Of a DNA stretch of 64,000 nucleotides, positions 38,419 through 47,755 are shown piece by piece. How positions within the stretch are numbered: the stretch's first letter is position 1; each line of letters starts with the position of its first letter. The position numbers and the translations under genes are program-made. The notes under the pieces are model-generated. The model saw only the letters and a program-made list of their open reading frames with translations, had not been told where the DNA came from and ran no database searches. Origin of the DNA: SAR202 cluster bacterium (GTDB lineage: Bacteria > Chloroflexota > Dehalococcoidia > Lucifugimonadales > UBA3495); NCBI GenBank assembly GCA_013204585.1, contig JABMNL010000040.1, forward strand, positions 184,411 to 248,410. Direction: 5' to 3'.

Positions 38419-39771
38419 CTAGCTACCTGGGCCGCCTGATTCGCCGCCCCACCAACGCTTGAGCCGTTTGCCTATCTCCTGCTCGGCCCCTTCTTCGCTG
38501 GGGTTATAGTAGCGGCGTCCTTTCAAGGACGGCGGTAGATATTCTTGGTCCGCGAAATGGCCCTCAAACTGGTGGGAATATTTATAGTCCTTGCCGTATC
38601 CCATGTCCTTCATCATCCCGGTAACCGCGTTGCGCAGGTGCAGCGGAACCGGCTCATTGGACTGCTCCCGTACGTCTCGCATGGCCTCATTTAGGGCAGC
38701 GTAGGCCGAATTGCTCTTGGGGGCCGTGGCCAAGTAGACCGTGGCTTCGGCCAGGGGTATGCGCCCCTCGGGCATCCCCAGAAAATGGACCGCCTGCTGG
38801 GCCGCCATCGCCACTGACAACGCCTGAGGCTCGGCCAACCCGATATCTTCTGACGCCAAAATAACGAGGCGGCGGGCGATGAATAACGGGTCTTCCCCCG
38901 ACTCAATCATCCGGGCCAGCCAATAGAGCGCACCGTCCGGCGACGACCCACGAACCGACTTGATGAACGCCGAAATAGTGTCGTAGTGGCTCTCCCCCGC
39001 CTTGTCGTACATTGGAGAGCGCCGCTGTAGCGCATCGGCGGTGATTTCCAGGTCAATTAGGCGCTTCCCTTCCGCATCAACCGAACAGGCGTAGGCCGCT
39101 GTCTCCAAGGCGTTCAACGCGACCCGTGCGTCCCCATTGGCAATGTTTACCAGATGGTCCAGGGCGTCATCAGCCAACGTCGCGTGCAAAGCGCCAATAC
39201 CCCTTATTTCATCAGCCAGGGCCCGTTTGACGATGTCCGCCATCTGGTCTGGGGTTAGGCTTTGCAGGGCAAACACGCGGGAGCGGGACAGCAGGGGCGC
39301 AATGACCTCGAAGGACGGGTTCTCGGTGGTCGCGCCGATGAAGGTGATGGTGCCGTCCTCAACGTGGGGCAGGATAACGTCCTGTTGGGCCTTGTTGAAG
39401 CGGTGAATTTCGTCGACAAAGAGGATGGTGGACTGTTGGTGCATCCCCTTTCGGTCTCGGGCTTCTCCGACGATGCGCCGCAGGTCGGCCACCCCCGAGG
39501 TTACGGCGCTAATCGGTTGGAAATCGGCCTGAGTTAGCGTCGCCACCAACCGCGCCAAAGTCGTCTTGCCAGTGCCGGGCGGCCCCCAGAGGATGAACGA
39601 GGGCAGGCGTCCGGCGGCAATGGACCGCATCAGCACTCGGTCGGGGTCGACAATCTGGTCTTGGCCCACGAACTCGTCAAATGTCCGGGGCCGCATGCGT
39701 TCCGCCAGCGGGGCGTCCCGCTCCGACTGGACCTTCCTGCCATGCTCGAACAATGACTCGGATGAGCTCAT
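38419..39771 (-). CDS. rarA: Replication-associated recombination protein A (RarA/MgsA)
   Basis: AAA+ ATPase of the clamp-loader family that acts at stalled replication forks, 450 aa. AERMRPRTFDEFVGQDQ opens it; Walker A is LWGPPGTGKTTLA (about 60), Walker B FVDEIHRFNKAQQD (about 120), sensor 1 FIGATTENPSFEV. The C-terminal half has the tetramerisation domain (SAFIKSVRGSSPDGALYWLARM, MPEGRIPLAEATVYLA). Single gene; start ATG 39771. Confidence 0.94.
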   Translation of the reverse strand: MSSSESLFEHGRKVQSERDAPLAERMRPRTFDEFVGQDQIVDPDRVLMRSIAAGRLPSFILWGPPGTGKTTLARLVATLTQADFQPISAVTSGVADLRRIVGEARDRKGMHQQSTILFVDEIHRFNKAQQDVILPHVEDGTITFIGATTENPSFEVIAPLLSRSRVFALQSLTPDQMADIVKRALADEIRGIGALHATLADDALDHLVNIANGDARVALNALETAAYACSVDAEGKRLIDLEITADALQRRSPMYDKAGESHYDTISAFIKSVRGSSPDGALYWLARMIESGEDPLFIARRLVILASEDIGLAEPQALSVAMAAQQAVHFLGMPEGRIPLAEATVYLATAPKSNSAYAALNEAMRDVREQSNEPVPLHLRNAVTGMMKDMGYGKDYKYSHQFEGHFADQEYLPPSLKGRRYYNPSEEGAEQEIGKRLKRWWGGESGGPGS

Positions 39772-39813
39772 GGACGTTCACCTTACGGCTGACGAATACG
39801 ACCGGGTTTCTTA

Positions 39814-39888
39814 GTAACTTGGAGCGCGGTAACTTGGAGCGCGGTAACTTGGAGCGCAGTTACTTGGAGCGCAGTTACTTGAAGCGGG
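39814..39888. repeat. Five tandem 15-bp repeats covering a stop codon
   Basis: GTAACTTGGAGCGCG is repeated five times head to tail (39814-39828 to 39874-39888) with one to four changes. The last unit holds the final codons and stop of the LLM oxidoreductase on the minus strand, so the other four are extra copies of those codons and TAA or TTA downstream. Confidence 0.9.
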
Positions 39889-40897
39889 GCATAACTTCTT
39901 TTGCAAATAATTTCATGGAGCTTTCCACCTCAGCGGGGGGCAGCATACCGCCGATGTTGAACCAGCACATGAATTCCTGCGGCCCGTACAGTTCTTTAAA
40001 CTTTTCCAGCTTTGCGGCCACCTGGTCTGGGGTGCCCACGGCGGCGAACTCGTCCATGACCATCTCAGCGGTCAGGCTGGAGGCACGGCTGGAACCCCGG
40101 CTGGCCCCCCTGGCTGCGCCGATTTCCCCAAGCGTTGCCAGGTAGTTATTGATAGTCTTTACAAACCCCGCTTTGGCTTCCTTCTCGCTGGCGGCCACAT
40201 GGGTAGGCACGTTGACATTGACCTTAAGTTTGGCGACATCGTGGCCATTCTCGGCCAACTCCGCCCGGTAAGAAGCCAAGCCGGTGACCGCCCCTTCAGT
40301 GGTTACGATGGTCGGTGCGACCAGAATGCTGTGTCCCAGTTCGCCAACTATGCCGAAAGTGTCGGCGCTGTTGGCAGCCACGTACACCGGAGGGTGCGGT
40401 TGCTGTATCGGTCTCGGCGTTACGGTGAACCCGTGGGCCTGGTAGTACTTGCCATCGTAAGTGAAATTCTCTTTCTGCCACGACCCCAAGATGAATTCCA
40501 AGGCTTCAATAAAGCGCGCCCGTCCCTCTTCTTGGTCGATGCCGTAGCCCTCAAAATGGGTTGGCATCGAGCCACGGCCCGCGCCAAAGATGGCACGGCC
40601 ATTGGACAAGACATCCAGGGTCGCCAGCTCTTCGGCCAGTCGGACCGGTTGGTGCAATGCGAGCAAGTTGACGGCGTTGCCGATGCGGATGCGCTTGGTG
40701 GTCTGGGCGATGGCTGCCGCAATCATCAACGGGGCCGGCATAACCGAAAACCGAGGATTGAAATGCAGCTCCGCTAGCCAGGCGGCGTCAAAGCCCAGTT
40801 CGTCAGCCAATTGGCATTGGGCAATGGTGTCCTGAATGCGGGCGGCGGGAGTTTGGTCTACCGCGCAGGGCAGTTGGTAGAAAACGCCGAACTCCAT
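39875..40897 (-). CDS. LLM class flavin-dependent oxidoreductase
   Basis: 340 aa luciferase-like monooxygenase fold (FMN or F420). Conserved parts: EFGVFYQLP at the start, ADELGFDAAWLAELHFNPRF, RIGNAVNLLALHQPVRLAEE, LSNGRAIFGAGRGS, and a C-terminal GTPDQVAAKLEKFKEL. It acts presumably with a flavin reductase on an organic substrate that cannot be named. A second LLM protein is at 62038-63060; expansion of this family is typical of SAR202-type Chloroflexota. Confidence 0.9.
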   Translation of the reverse strand: MEFGVFYQLPCAVDQTPAARIQDTIAQCQLADELGFDAAWLAELHFNPRFSVMPAPLMIAAAIAQTTKRIRIGNAVNLLALHQPVRLAEELATLDVLSNGRAIFGAGRGSMPTHFEGYGIDQEEGRARFIEALEFILGSWQKENFTYDGKYYQAHGFTVTPRPIQQPHPPVYVAANSADTFGIVGELGHSILVAPTIVTTEGAVTGLASYRAELAENGHDVAKLKVNVNVPTHVAASEKEAKAGFVKTINNYLATLGEIGAARGASRGSSRASSLTAEMVMDEFAAVGTPDQVAAKLEKFKELYGPQEFMCWFNIGGMLPPAEVESSMKLFAKEVMPRFK

Positions 40898-41065
40898 GAG
40901 TTTCTCCTGTAGATGCCGAATAAGCTAGGGCCACCGGCCAGTAGCCCGCCTATTCTAATACAAACGGCTATGTCTAGCGTTACCCCCATCTCCGACTCCG
41001 TCGAGAGTCTCCCCGATGCATCGGGGAACCTAACCTTCCCCAGCAAGGTAGACTCACCTTCGCAG

Positions 41066-42631
41066 CTACAGTGGGATGTTGCCGTGCTTCTTGGCGGGGA
41101 GACTCTCCCGTTTGTTCTGCAGCATTTCCAGGGCTTTGATGATTTGCACCCTGGTGTCCGCCGGGTCTATCACATCATCCAAGAACCCACGGCTGGCCGC
41201 GATGTACGGCGTGGTGAACTTCTTTTTATATTCGTCAATCAGTTCTTGGCGTTTCTTGTCTTTGTTCTTCGCCTTGGCAATCTCATCACGGTAGATTATG
41301 TTCACTGCGCCGTCGGCCCCCATGACCGCAATCTCTGCCGAGGGCCAGGCCAAGTTGATGTCCGAGCGCAGGTGTTTGCTACTCATCACGATGTAGGCCC
41401 CACCGTAAGCCTTGCGGATGATGACCGCTATCTTGGGCACCGTGGCTTCGGCATAGGCAAAGATTAACTTGGCCCCGTGGCGAATGATGCCGCCGTATTC
41501 CTGCTCCACGCCAGGCATAAAACCTGGCACATCCACAAAAGTCACGATTGGAATGTTGAAGCAGTCGCAGAAACGGATGAACCGGGCCGCCTTGGCCGAG
41601 GCGTCGATGTCCAAGACTCCGGCCAGGTATTCCGGCTGATTGCCTACAATGCCAACTGACCGCCCGTTCATCCGAGCAAAGCCCACCACCACGTTGGGGG
41701 CGAAGTTCTGGTGGACCTCCATGAACTCTTCTTCGTCGACGACGCGGTAGATAATCTCCCGCATGTCATAAGCCTTATTGGCATCGTCGGGAACCAGGTA
41801 ACGGAGATCGGGTTCCCTGCGGGTGGCCGGGTCATCGGAGGACTCCTGGGGACTGTCCTCCAGGTTATTGCTGGGTAGGAAGCTAAGGAGGTGCCGCACC
41901 TCGTTGATGCATTCCTCTTCGGTCTCGTAGACAAACTGGGCCACGCCGCTACGGGTGGCGTGGGTTGCCGCACCACCCAGGTCTTCGTGGGTCACCTCTT
42001 CGCCGGTTACGGCCTTGATAACATCTGGGCCGGTGATATACATCTGGCCGGTGCCCTTGACCATAAATATGAAGTCGGTGATGGCCGGGGAGTAGACCGC
42101 GCCGCCAGCCGAGGGGCCAACAATCACGGATATCTGGGGGATGACGCCCGAGTACATGGTGTTGCGCAGGAAGATATCACCGTAGGCTGCCAGGCTGGTG
42201 ACGCCCTCTTGAATGCGGGCGCCGCCCGAGTCATTGAGACCGACCACGGGGCAACCCGCCTTGACTGCCAGGTCCAGCATTTTGCAAATCTTCTGGCTGA
42301 CGGCCTCGGACAATGAGCCGCCCATCACGGTGAAGTCCTGGGCAAAGGCAAAGACCTGGCGGCCTTCCACTTTACCGTAGCCGGTAACCACAGCGTCGCC
42401 CAAAACCTTGCGGTCGGCCAGGCCGAAGTCGGTGGCCCGGTGGGTTACAAAGGGGTCAAGTTCCTCGAAGGTGCCGTCGTCCATCAGCAGGTTCAACCGC
42501 TCGCGGGCGGTCAGCTTACCCCTACTATGTTGCTGGTCTATCCGGTCCTGGCCGCCACCCTTCTGTGCCTCTTGGCGTAGGGCGTTCAGGGCATCAATCT
42601 TCTCGTCAATTTGCCGTTTTTCAGCAGTCAC
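41066..42631 (-). CDS. Acyl-CoA carboxylase beta subunit (propionyl-CoA carboxylase type)
   Basis: 521 aa carboxyltransferase that moves CO2 from biotin to propionyl- or acetyl-CoA. Blocks: [36 protein letters not shown] (oxyanion hole), [27 protein letters not shown], and in the second half [23 protein letters not shown] and [15 protein letters not shown] 42631 follows GGGGGAGGGG and is preferred to the upstream in-frame start at 42658. No biotin-carboxylase subunit is adjacent. Distinct from the fused AccDA at the left edge. Confidence 0.92.
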   Translation of the reverse strand: MTAEKRQIDEKIDALNALRQEAQKGGGQDRIDQQHSRGKLTARERLNLLMDDGTFEELDPFVTHRATDFGLADRKVLGDAVVTGYGKVEGRQVFAFAQDFTVMGGSLSEAVSQKICKMLDLAVKAGCPVVGLNDSGGARIQEGVTSLAAYGDIFLRNTMYSGVIPQISVIVGPSAGGAVYSPAITDFIFMVKGTGQMYITGPDVIKAVTGEEVTHEDLGGAATHATRSGVAQFVYETEEECINEVRHLLSFLPSNNLEDSPQESSDDPATRREPDLRYLVPDDANKAYDMREIIYRVVDEEEFMEVHQNFAPNVVVGFARMNGRSVGIVGNQPEYLAGVLDIDASAKAARFIRFCDCFNIPIVTFVDVPGFMPGVEQEYGGIIRHGAKLIFAYAEATVPKIAVIIRKAYGGAYIVMSSKHLRSDINLAWPSAEIAVMGADGAVNIIYRDEIAKAKNKDKKRQELIDEYKKKFTTPYIAASRGFLDDVIDPADTRVQIIKALEMLQNKRESLPAKKHGNIPL

Positions 42632-43028
42632 AACCCCTCCCCCGCGGCAGTGGAGCAAACTTCAGGCGTTCGCCCCGTCCCTATTATTTATTAAAGGACG
42701 GATCGTGTTTGCGAAATTGGTCGTGCAATAGATTGCCATATATCAATTCCGTAACCAATTTGGAGAGAATCCGTCGTTCTTAATGCAGTCTAAAATCGAG
42801 TTCATCGTAGCAGACGCCTTGATTGAGGTGCAAGAAGCCTGAGCGTGCTCCAGAGTGATAAAATGGGGCCGTTCGATGGCCCTTCTATCGAGTGTATTGT
42901 CCGCCGCTTTAGATGAGTCCGCGCACATTCTTCGCCTTCATCTCCGACAATGTCGCGAGTCTCGGCTTCGCCTGACCTAACCTTCCCCCGGAGCGGGCGA
43001 AGGGACTTTTATACCGGAGCGCTAAACG
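42632..43028. other. Intergenic region before folP with a hairpin repeat
   Basis: About 400 bases with no gene. It carries CTAACCTTCCCCCGGAGCGGG (from 42977), whose CCTTC-GAAGG arms (42981-43003) fold into a hairpin followed by GACTTTTAT; the same phrase is at 14551-14571. Promoters for the flanking divergent genes must lie here. Confidence 0.55.
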
Positions 43029-43895
43029 ATGCCCCAAATCCAGACCCCCATCACCGGCCTGACCGTGGCCAACGGCGAGAAGCTGACCTGGGGCGCACGC
43101 ACCTATGTGATGGGCATCATCAATGTCACGCCCGACTCATTCTCGGGCGACGGTTTGGGCAACGACCTTGCCTCCGCCGTGGACCAGGCATTGCGGTTTC
43201 AAGACGAGGGCGCGGACATCTTGGACATCGGAGCCGAATCCACTCGGCCGGGCAACGTTTCCGTCTCCCAGGAAGAAGAACTACAAAGACTGCTGCCAAC
43301 CCTGGAAGCAGTGGCGAACCGGGTGAAGCTGCCCATCAGCGTGGATACCTACAAAGCAGCGGTGGCACGCCGTGCCGTGGACGCCGGGGCCGTTATCATT
43401 AACGACATCTGGGGCTTAAAGGCCGAGCCGGAACTGGCCCAGGTGGCCGCCGAAACCGGGGCCGCCTTAATCTTGATGCACAATCAGCAGGGCACCGAAT
43501 ACCGGGACTTGCTTCCCGACATGATAGCCAGCCTGGAACGCAGCGTTGCCATCGCCCTTGAAGCGGGAGTATCCAAAGCGAACATCGTCGTCGATCCCGG
43601 CATCGGCTTCGGAAAGACCCCAGACCACAACCTGACCGTCCTGGCCGAACTGGCACGTCTCAAAGCCGTCGGATGTCCCATCTTGGTGGGAACGTCTCGC
43701 AAGTCCACTTTGGGTCTGCTACTTAACCTGCCAGCCGACCAACGGGTTGAGGGCACCGCCGCAACCGTTTCTCTGTCCATTGCCGGTGGCGCGGACATCG
43801 TGCGGGTCCACGACGTTAAAGAAATGGTGCGGGTCTGCCGGGTCACCGACGCAGTGGTGCGCGGCTGGAGGCCCGAGGGTTGGAAGGCCTCTTGA
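43029..43895 (+). CDS. folP: Dihydropteroate synthase
   Basis: Joins p-aminobenzoate to the pterin pyrophosphate in folate synthesis; sulfonamide target. MGIINVTPDSFSGDG (about 30) and DILDIGAESTRPG (about 60) are the two signatures, with VDTYKAAVARRAVDAGA and the phosphate-binding ILVGTSRKS further on. 288 aa. GGAG lies nine bases before the ATG. Overlaps folK downstream. Confidence 0.95.
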   Translation: MPQIQTPITGLTVANGEKLTWGARTYVMGIINVTPDSFSGDGLGNDLASAVDQALRFQDEGADILDIGAESTRPGNVSVSQEEELQRLLPTLEAVANRVKLPISVDTYKAAVARRAVDAGAVIINDIWGLKAEPELAQVAAETGAALILMHNQQGTEYRDLLPDMIASLERSVAIALEAGVSKANIVVDPGIGFGKTPDHNLTVLAELARLKAVGCPILVGTSRKSTLGLLLNLPADQRVEGTAATVSLSIAGGADIVRVHDVKEMVRVCRVTDAVVRGWRPEGWKAS

Positions 43896-44383
43896 GCGAG
43901 ATAATCGCCCACTTGGGACTTGGCACCAACCTGGGAGACCGAGAAGACAATCTGGCCCAAGCGGTGAAGGGCCTCAACTCCGGGACCGCACTAACTGTGC
44001 TGCGCTCGTCCCGTATCTATGAGACTGAGCCGTGGGGTGTTACCGACCAACCGGCCTTCCTGAACATTGTTGTCGAAGTCTCCACCAACCTATCCCCCCA
44101 AGAGTTGCTGCACCACGTAAAAGGTCTGGAAGGGAAATTGGGCAGGGAACCTGGCCCCCGGTTTGGCCCCCGGCTAATCGATGTTGACATACTGCTCTAC
44201 GGCGACATGGTGGTCGATGAGCCGGACCTACACATACCCCATGCCAGCCTGCACCTTCGGGCCTTTACTCTGGTCCCACTGGCCGAGCTTGCACCGGACT
44301 CGGTTCACCCAATCCTCGGCCAAACCATCACCAACTTGGCAATGCAAGTCGAAGGTCTGGGCGGCGTAAAACCGCTGGCCTAA
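43892..44383 (+). CDS. folK: HPPK: 2-amino-4-hydroxy-6-hydroxymethyldihydropteridine pyrophosphokinase
   Basis: Activates the pterin for FolP. HLGLGTNLGDREDNLAQAV opens it, YETEPWGVTDQPAFLN follows, and GPRLIDVDILLYGD with IPHASLHLRAFTLVPLAELAP is the HPPK signature. TTG 43892 overlaps the folP stop as TTGA, so the two are translationally coupled; a TTG at 43880 is an alternative. About 163 aa. folB is not adjacent. Confidence 0.94.
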   Translation: MSEIIAHLGLGTNLGDREDNLAQAVKGLNSGTALTVLRSSRIYETEPWGVTDQPAFLNIVVEVSTNLSPQELLHHVKGLEGKLGREPGPRFGPRLIDVDILLYGDMVVDEPDLHIPHASLHLRAFTLVPLAELAPDSVHPILGQTITNLAMQVEGLGGVKPLA

Positions 44384-44434
44384 TCAAAAAAGGCTGATTC
44401 GTGCCTAAAATCGATTAGCAGTCGACACGCCCGG

Positions 44435-44463
44435 TTGACAATTTTGCCCGTCTGACGCATATT
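44435..44463 (+). promoter_or_regulatory. Possible groEL promoter
   Basis: TTGACA (44435-44440), a 17-bp spacer and CATATT (44458-44463), about 115 bases before the groEL start. No CIRCE inverted repeat (TTAGCACTC-9-GAGTGCTAA) is seen, so HrcA control is not supported here. Confidence 0.45.
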
Positions 44464-44577
44464 TTTATATGGCGAACTAACTGTCCAATCAATTGGCATA
44501 TAACAAAAAACATCTGCCCCGCCGATATGCCGATATATCGAAGCAGCGGCGGCAGCTAGAGCAATGAGGAGACGGCC

Positions 44578-46203
44578 ATGGCCGACAAGCAACTGGTATT
44601 TAATGACGAAGCCCGCTCCAGCCTACTAAAAGGCGTAGATGAACTTAAGCGGGTAGTTGGGCTGACCCTTGGCCCCAGCGGTCGCAACGTGGTGCTTAGC
44701 CGCATGTTCGGCCTGCCAATAGTTTGTAGCGACGGCGTAACCATCGCCAAAGAGGTGGAACTCCCGGAGCCTTACGCGAACCTGGGAGCCCAACTGATTA
44801 AAGAAGCTGCTTCCAAGACCAATGATGCAGTCGGCGACGGCACCACTACTTCAGTAGTTCTAGCCCATGCCATCGTTCACAACGGCTTCCTGAATGTGGC
44901 CGCCGGTGCCAACGGTATTGTCATGCGGGACGGAATCGACATGGCTGTCGCTGCCGTGGTCGCAGAATTAAAGGCCATGGCCATACCGGTGGAAGACCGG
45001 GCGCGGATTGCCCGGGTTGCCGCACTCTCCGCCCACGAAGAGCCCATCGCCGAACTGTTGGCCGACGCCCTAGACAAGGTTGGCCGGGACGGCGTGGTGA
45101 CCATTGAAGAGTCCAAGTCCTTTGACAACGAATTAGAGTTTGTTGAAGGCGTCCGCATCGACCGCGGGTATATCTCACCCCATTTCGTCAATGACACCCA
45201 ACGCATGGAAGTTGCCATTGACGCCCCCATGTTCTTAATCACCGACCAGAAGATTAACGCCCCCAAAGATGTTGTGGGCATAATGGAAAAATTGCTCCAG
45301 GCCGGAAAGCGCTCCTTGGTGATTATCGCCGAGGATGTCGATGGAGAGGCCCTGTCCACCATGGTGGTCAACAAGCTGCGGGGAACAATCGATTGCCTGG
45401 CCATCAAAGCCCCAGGTTTCGGTGAGCGCCGCAAGGCATTGTTGGAAGATATCGCCATTGTCACCGGGGGAACTGTTATTAGCGCCGACCGAGGACTGAA
45501 GGTCGAAGACGCTGACATTCCTTTGCTGGGGACCGCCCGCCGGATTATCGCCAGCAAAGACGAGTCCACCATCATCGAGGGTCGGGGCGACGAAAAGGCC
45601 ATCAAAGAACGGCTGGACCAACTGCGAGTCCAGATTGAAGAGACCAGCTCTGATTACGACCGCGAAAAGCTGCAAGAGCGCATGGCCGCCTTGGTTGGCG
45701 GTGTCGCGGTAATCAAGATTGGCGGCGCAACCGAGCCCGAAGTCAACGAGCGCAAGTCGAGGGCTGAAGACGCCCTTTCCGCCACTAGGGCCGCCATCGA
45801 AGAGGGAATCGTTCCCGGCGGTGGAGTCGCCTTGGTGCGTGCCGGACAAGTGTTGGTTGAACTAGAAAAGACCGTAGAAGGCGAACTAGCCCTGGGTGTG
45901 CGAATAGTACGTGACGCCCTCAGTGCTCCATTGCTGCTCATCGCCCAGAACGCTGGCCATGAGGGCCAGGTAATTCTAGAAGGTATCCGCACTAGCGAAG
46001 GCGATTGGGGCTTCGACGCCGACAAGGGTGAGTTCTGCCATCTGATTGAGGCTGGGATAATCGACCCGGTGAAAGTCACCAGGTCCGCCTTACAGAACGC
46101 GTGCAGCATCGCCGGCATGATGATGACCACTCAGGCAATCATCACCGAGATTCCCGAGTACATTCCCCTGCCCGCCGACATCCAGGACTTCATGCACGAC
46201 TAG
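44578..46203 (+). CDS. groL: Chaperonin GroEL (Hsp60), stand-alone copy
   Basis: 541 aa chaperonin. TLGPSGRNVVL, SDGVTIAKEVELPEPYANLGAQ, GDGTTTSVVLA (ATP site) and IEEGIVPGGGVAL are present. It lacks a groES upstream and the C-terminal Gly-Gly-Met tail, ending PADIQDFMHD, and several stretches are less conserved than in the main GroEL (RMFGLPIVC for K-x-GAP-x-I-x-N). It is probably a diverged second copy. GAGGAG lies seven bases before the ATG. Confidence 0.9.
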   Translation: MADKQLVFNDEARSSLLKGVDELKRVVGLTLGPSGRNVVLSRMFGLPIVCSDGVTIAKEVELPEPYANLGAQLIKEAASKTNDAVGDGTTTSVVLAHAIVHNGFLNVAAGANGIVMRDGIDMAVAAVVAELKAMAIPVEDRARIARVAALSAHEEPIAELLADALDKVGRDGVVTIEESKSFDNELEFVEGVRIDRGYISPHFVNDTQRMEVAIDAPMFLITDQKINAPKDVVGIMEKLLQAGKRSLVIIAEDVDGEALSTMVVNKLRGTIDCLAIKAPGFGERRKALLEDIAIVTGGTVISADRGLKVEDADIPLLGTARRIIASKDESTIIEGRGDEKAIKERLDQLRVQIEETSSDYDREKLQERMAALVGGVAVIKIGGATEPEVNERKSRAEDALSATRAAIEEGIVPGGGVALVRAGQVLVELEKTVEGELALGVRIVRDALSAPLLLIAQNAGHEGQVILEGIRTSEGDWGFDADKGEFCHLIEAGIIDPVKVTRSALQNACSIAGMMMTTQAIITEIPEYIPLPADIQDFMHD

Positions 46204-46247
46204 TCCGCCTGACTAGCCTTAGCGGGCAAACCAGAACAGGAAAACTG

Positions 46248-46298
46248 GCCCGGACCAGCCACCGAATAAACCAAAGTGGCTGGCCGGGCTTAATTTTT
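46248..46298 (+). terminator. Rho-independent terminator after groEL
   Basis: GCCCGGaCCAGCCAC (46248-46262) pairs with 46276-46289 with one bulged base, followed by TTAATTTTT. It ends the groEL transcript just before the dcd-like gene, so the latter may need its own promoter or read-through. Confidence 0.85.
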
Positions 46299-46308
46299 GG
46301 ACAAGCCA

Positions 46309-46827
46309 ATGCCGGGTACACCATTAGACCGTGATTCTATCGGCCAGTTAATCGAAGGGGTTCCTCCGCTGTTGGAGGACTACTTATCCCTTGACGCCCA
46401 ACTCCAACCCAACGGATTCGATCTCTCCCTTCAGGGCGTAGCCAAGTTGGTGACCCCTGGAGCCATCGGGGCCGAGGACACCGACCGGGAACTGTCCGAA
46501 ACCCAGCAGTTGGAATTCGGGCCTGGCGGCTGGTTGCAGTTGGAACCCGGTCCATATCTGGTCACTTTCAATGAAGTGGTCAACCTACCGCTGAACGTCA
46601 TGGCATTGGGCCGCCCTCGCTCAAGCCTGCTCCGCAGTGGGGTTGCAGTGCACACCGCAGTATGGGACGCCGGGTACAAGGGCCGCTCCCAAGCGCTGCT
46701 GGTGGCGTACCAACCCGGCGGTTACCGGGTGCAGCGTAACGCCCGGCTGATGCAGCTGGTGTTCTTCAGCATGGAGACCGCCGCCAGCAAGGGCTACGAC
46801 GGTCGTTTCCAATCCGAGAATATTTAG
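46309..46827 (+). CDS. dcd: dCTP deaminase/dUTPase family protein
   Basis: About 172 aa trimeric nucleotidohydrolase of the dCTP deaminase/dUTPase superfamily, supplying dUMP or clearing dUTP. Motifs: QPNGFDLSLQGV, ALGRPRSSLLRSGVAVHTAVWDAGYKG (the Ser-x-x-x-x-G and Asp region) and RNARLMQLVFF. ATG 46309 is chosen; TTG 46297 lies in the terminator tail. Whether it deaminates dCTP, hydrolyses dUTP or both is not resolved. Confidence 0.85.
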   Translation: MPGTPLDRDSIGQLIEGVPPLLEDYLSLDAQLQPNGFDLSLQGVAKLVTPGAIGAEDTDRELSETQQLEFGPGGWLQLEPGPYLVTFNEVVNLPLNVMALGRPRSSLLRSGVAVHTAVWDAGYKGRSQALLVAYQPGGYRVQRNARLMQLVFFSMETAASKGYDGRFQSENI

Positions 46828-47213
46828 AAAGCCGCCACCGCCCGGCGGTTGTGACCCTGCGGCACCAGCAGCAAAGCACTTACACTGTCGTTATGTACCT
46901 TCAGCACCAGAGCCCTACACTGTCATTCTGTTCCGTCAAATCCAGCCGCCCCACACTGTCATTCTGAGAAGGCCGCAGCCAACGAAGAATCTCGTTACTC
47001 GAAGCAAGCCCGATGCGGAAAAACGAGATTATTTGCGAACTCAGATGCCGTATTGCAGCTTCTCGCAAAATTCTGCGGTGGCTCATCCCCTAAAGAAAGC
47101 ATTCTTGGAATTGGTAGCTATTCGGCGCCTGTTTAACTAGACCTTCGTCCGTCGTTTCATATCCGGGTTAACCCTCCTGAGCGCTGCATTTCCGAAACCA
47201 CCTGCATTCTCTC
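46828..47213. repeat. Gene-free stretch with short repeats before the mer operon
   Basis: No gene is seen. The phrase ACACTGTCATTCTG occurs twice (near 46917 and 46962) with a partial third (CACTGTCGTTATG), and GAAGAATCTCGTTACTCG is partly inverted later (AACGAGATTATT). These look like fragments of a dispersed repeat. Confidence 0.5.
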
Positions 47214-47245
47214 TTGACATTCCATCAGCATGGAAGGTTTACAAT
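47214..47245 (+). promoter_or_regulatory. MerR-type promoter with 20-bp spacer and operator
   Basis: TTGACA (47214-47219) and TACAAT (47240-47245) are separated by 20 bp, too long for normal sigma-70 activity. Between them is a perfect dyad, TTCCAT-CAGC-ATGGAA (47220-47235). This is the hallmark of promoters that MerR-family proteins untwist on metal binding. It drives merR and the genes after it. Confidence 0.85.
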
Positions 47246-47272
47246 CGTGTTTGATCGAGCGGGAGGAGCAAC

Positions 47273-47737
47273 GTGAAAATAGGTGAACTGGCGAAAGCCA
47301 TCGGACTAACAGCCAAAACAATCAGATTTTATGAGGGTGAAGGCCTGATTCCAGAGCCCCCTAGAACCAAATCTGGGTACCGTACTTACGCCGATGCGGA
47401 CGTAGTCAGGCTAGAGTTCATCCTCAAAGCCAAACGCCTAGGCCTCTCCCTGGATGAAATCAAAGGAATCCTGCGACTGCACGACCGGAGTGAACCGACC
47501 TGTTTGCATGTAAGGTCACTAATCGAGGAAAAAATGGCGCAAGTCGAGATGGTGATTCAGGACCTCATGGGTTTCAAAGAGGAACTCCAATCGTTGGGAT
47601 ATCACACGACAAGCATGGTGGACTGTCGGCCGCTGGGTGGCAATATTTGCTCCATCATCGAAGACAGCGGAATTAACGTAGCTCGATTAAGCTTGGCCTG
47701 GGCTGAATCAACAGGCAGCGTGCGACTAAATAATTAA
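47273..47737 (+). CDS. merR: MerR-family metal-responsive regulator
   Basis: 154 aa. The MerR winged helix (KIGELAKAIGLTAKTIRFYEG, SGYRTYADADVVRLEFI) is followed by the dimerisation helix and three cysteines at 77, 118 and 126, the pattern expected for Hg(II) binding across the dimer, although the last two are seven apart rather than eight as in classical MerR. CueR-like spacing makes other thiophilic metals possible; merA downstream favours mercury. GGGAGGAG lies before the GTG/ATG start region. It regulates its own operon from 47214-47245. Confidence 0.88.
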   Translation: MKIGELAKAIGLTAKTIRFYEGEGLIPEPPRTKSGYRTYADADVVRLEFILKAKRLGLSLDEIKGILRLHDRSEPTCLHVRSLIEEKMAQVEMVIQDLMGFKEELQSLGYHTTSMVDCRPLGGNICSIIEDSGINVARLSLAWAESTGSVRLNN

Positions 47738-47755
47738 TCGGAAGTAGGAGGCGCA

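Noticed and set aside
39681..40145. 154-codon plus-strand frame
   Set aside because: A shadow of rarA and of the 15-bp repeat; the Leu-Glu-Arg repeats come from the minisatellite.
44384..44577. CIRCE element upstream of groEL
   Set aside because: Looked for; no TTAGCACTC inverted repeat is present.
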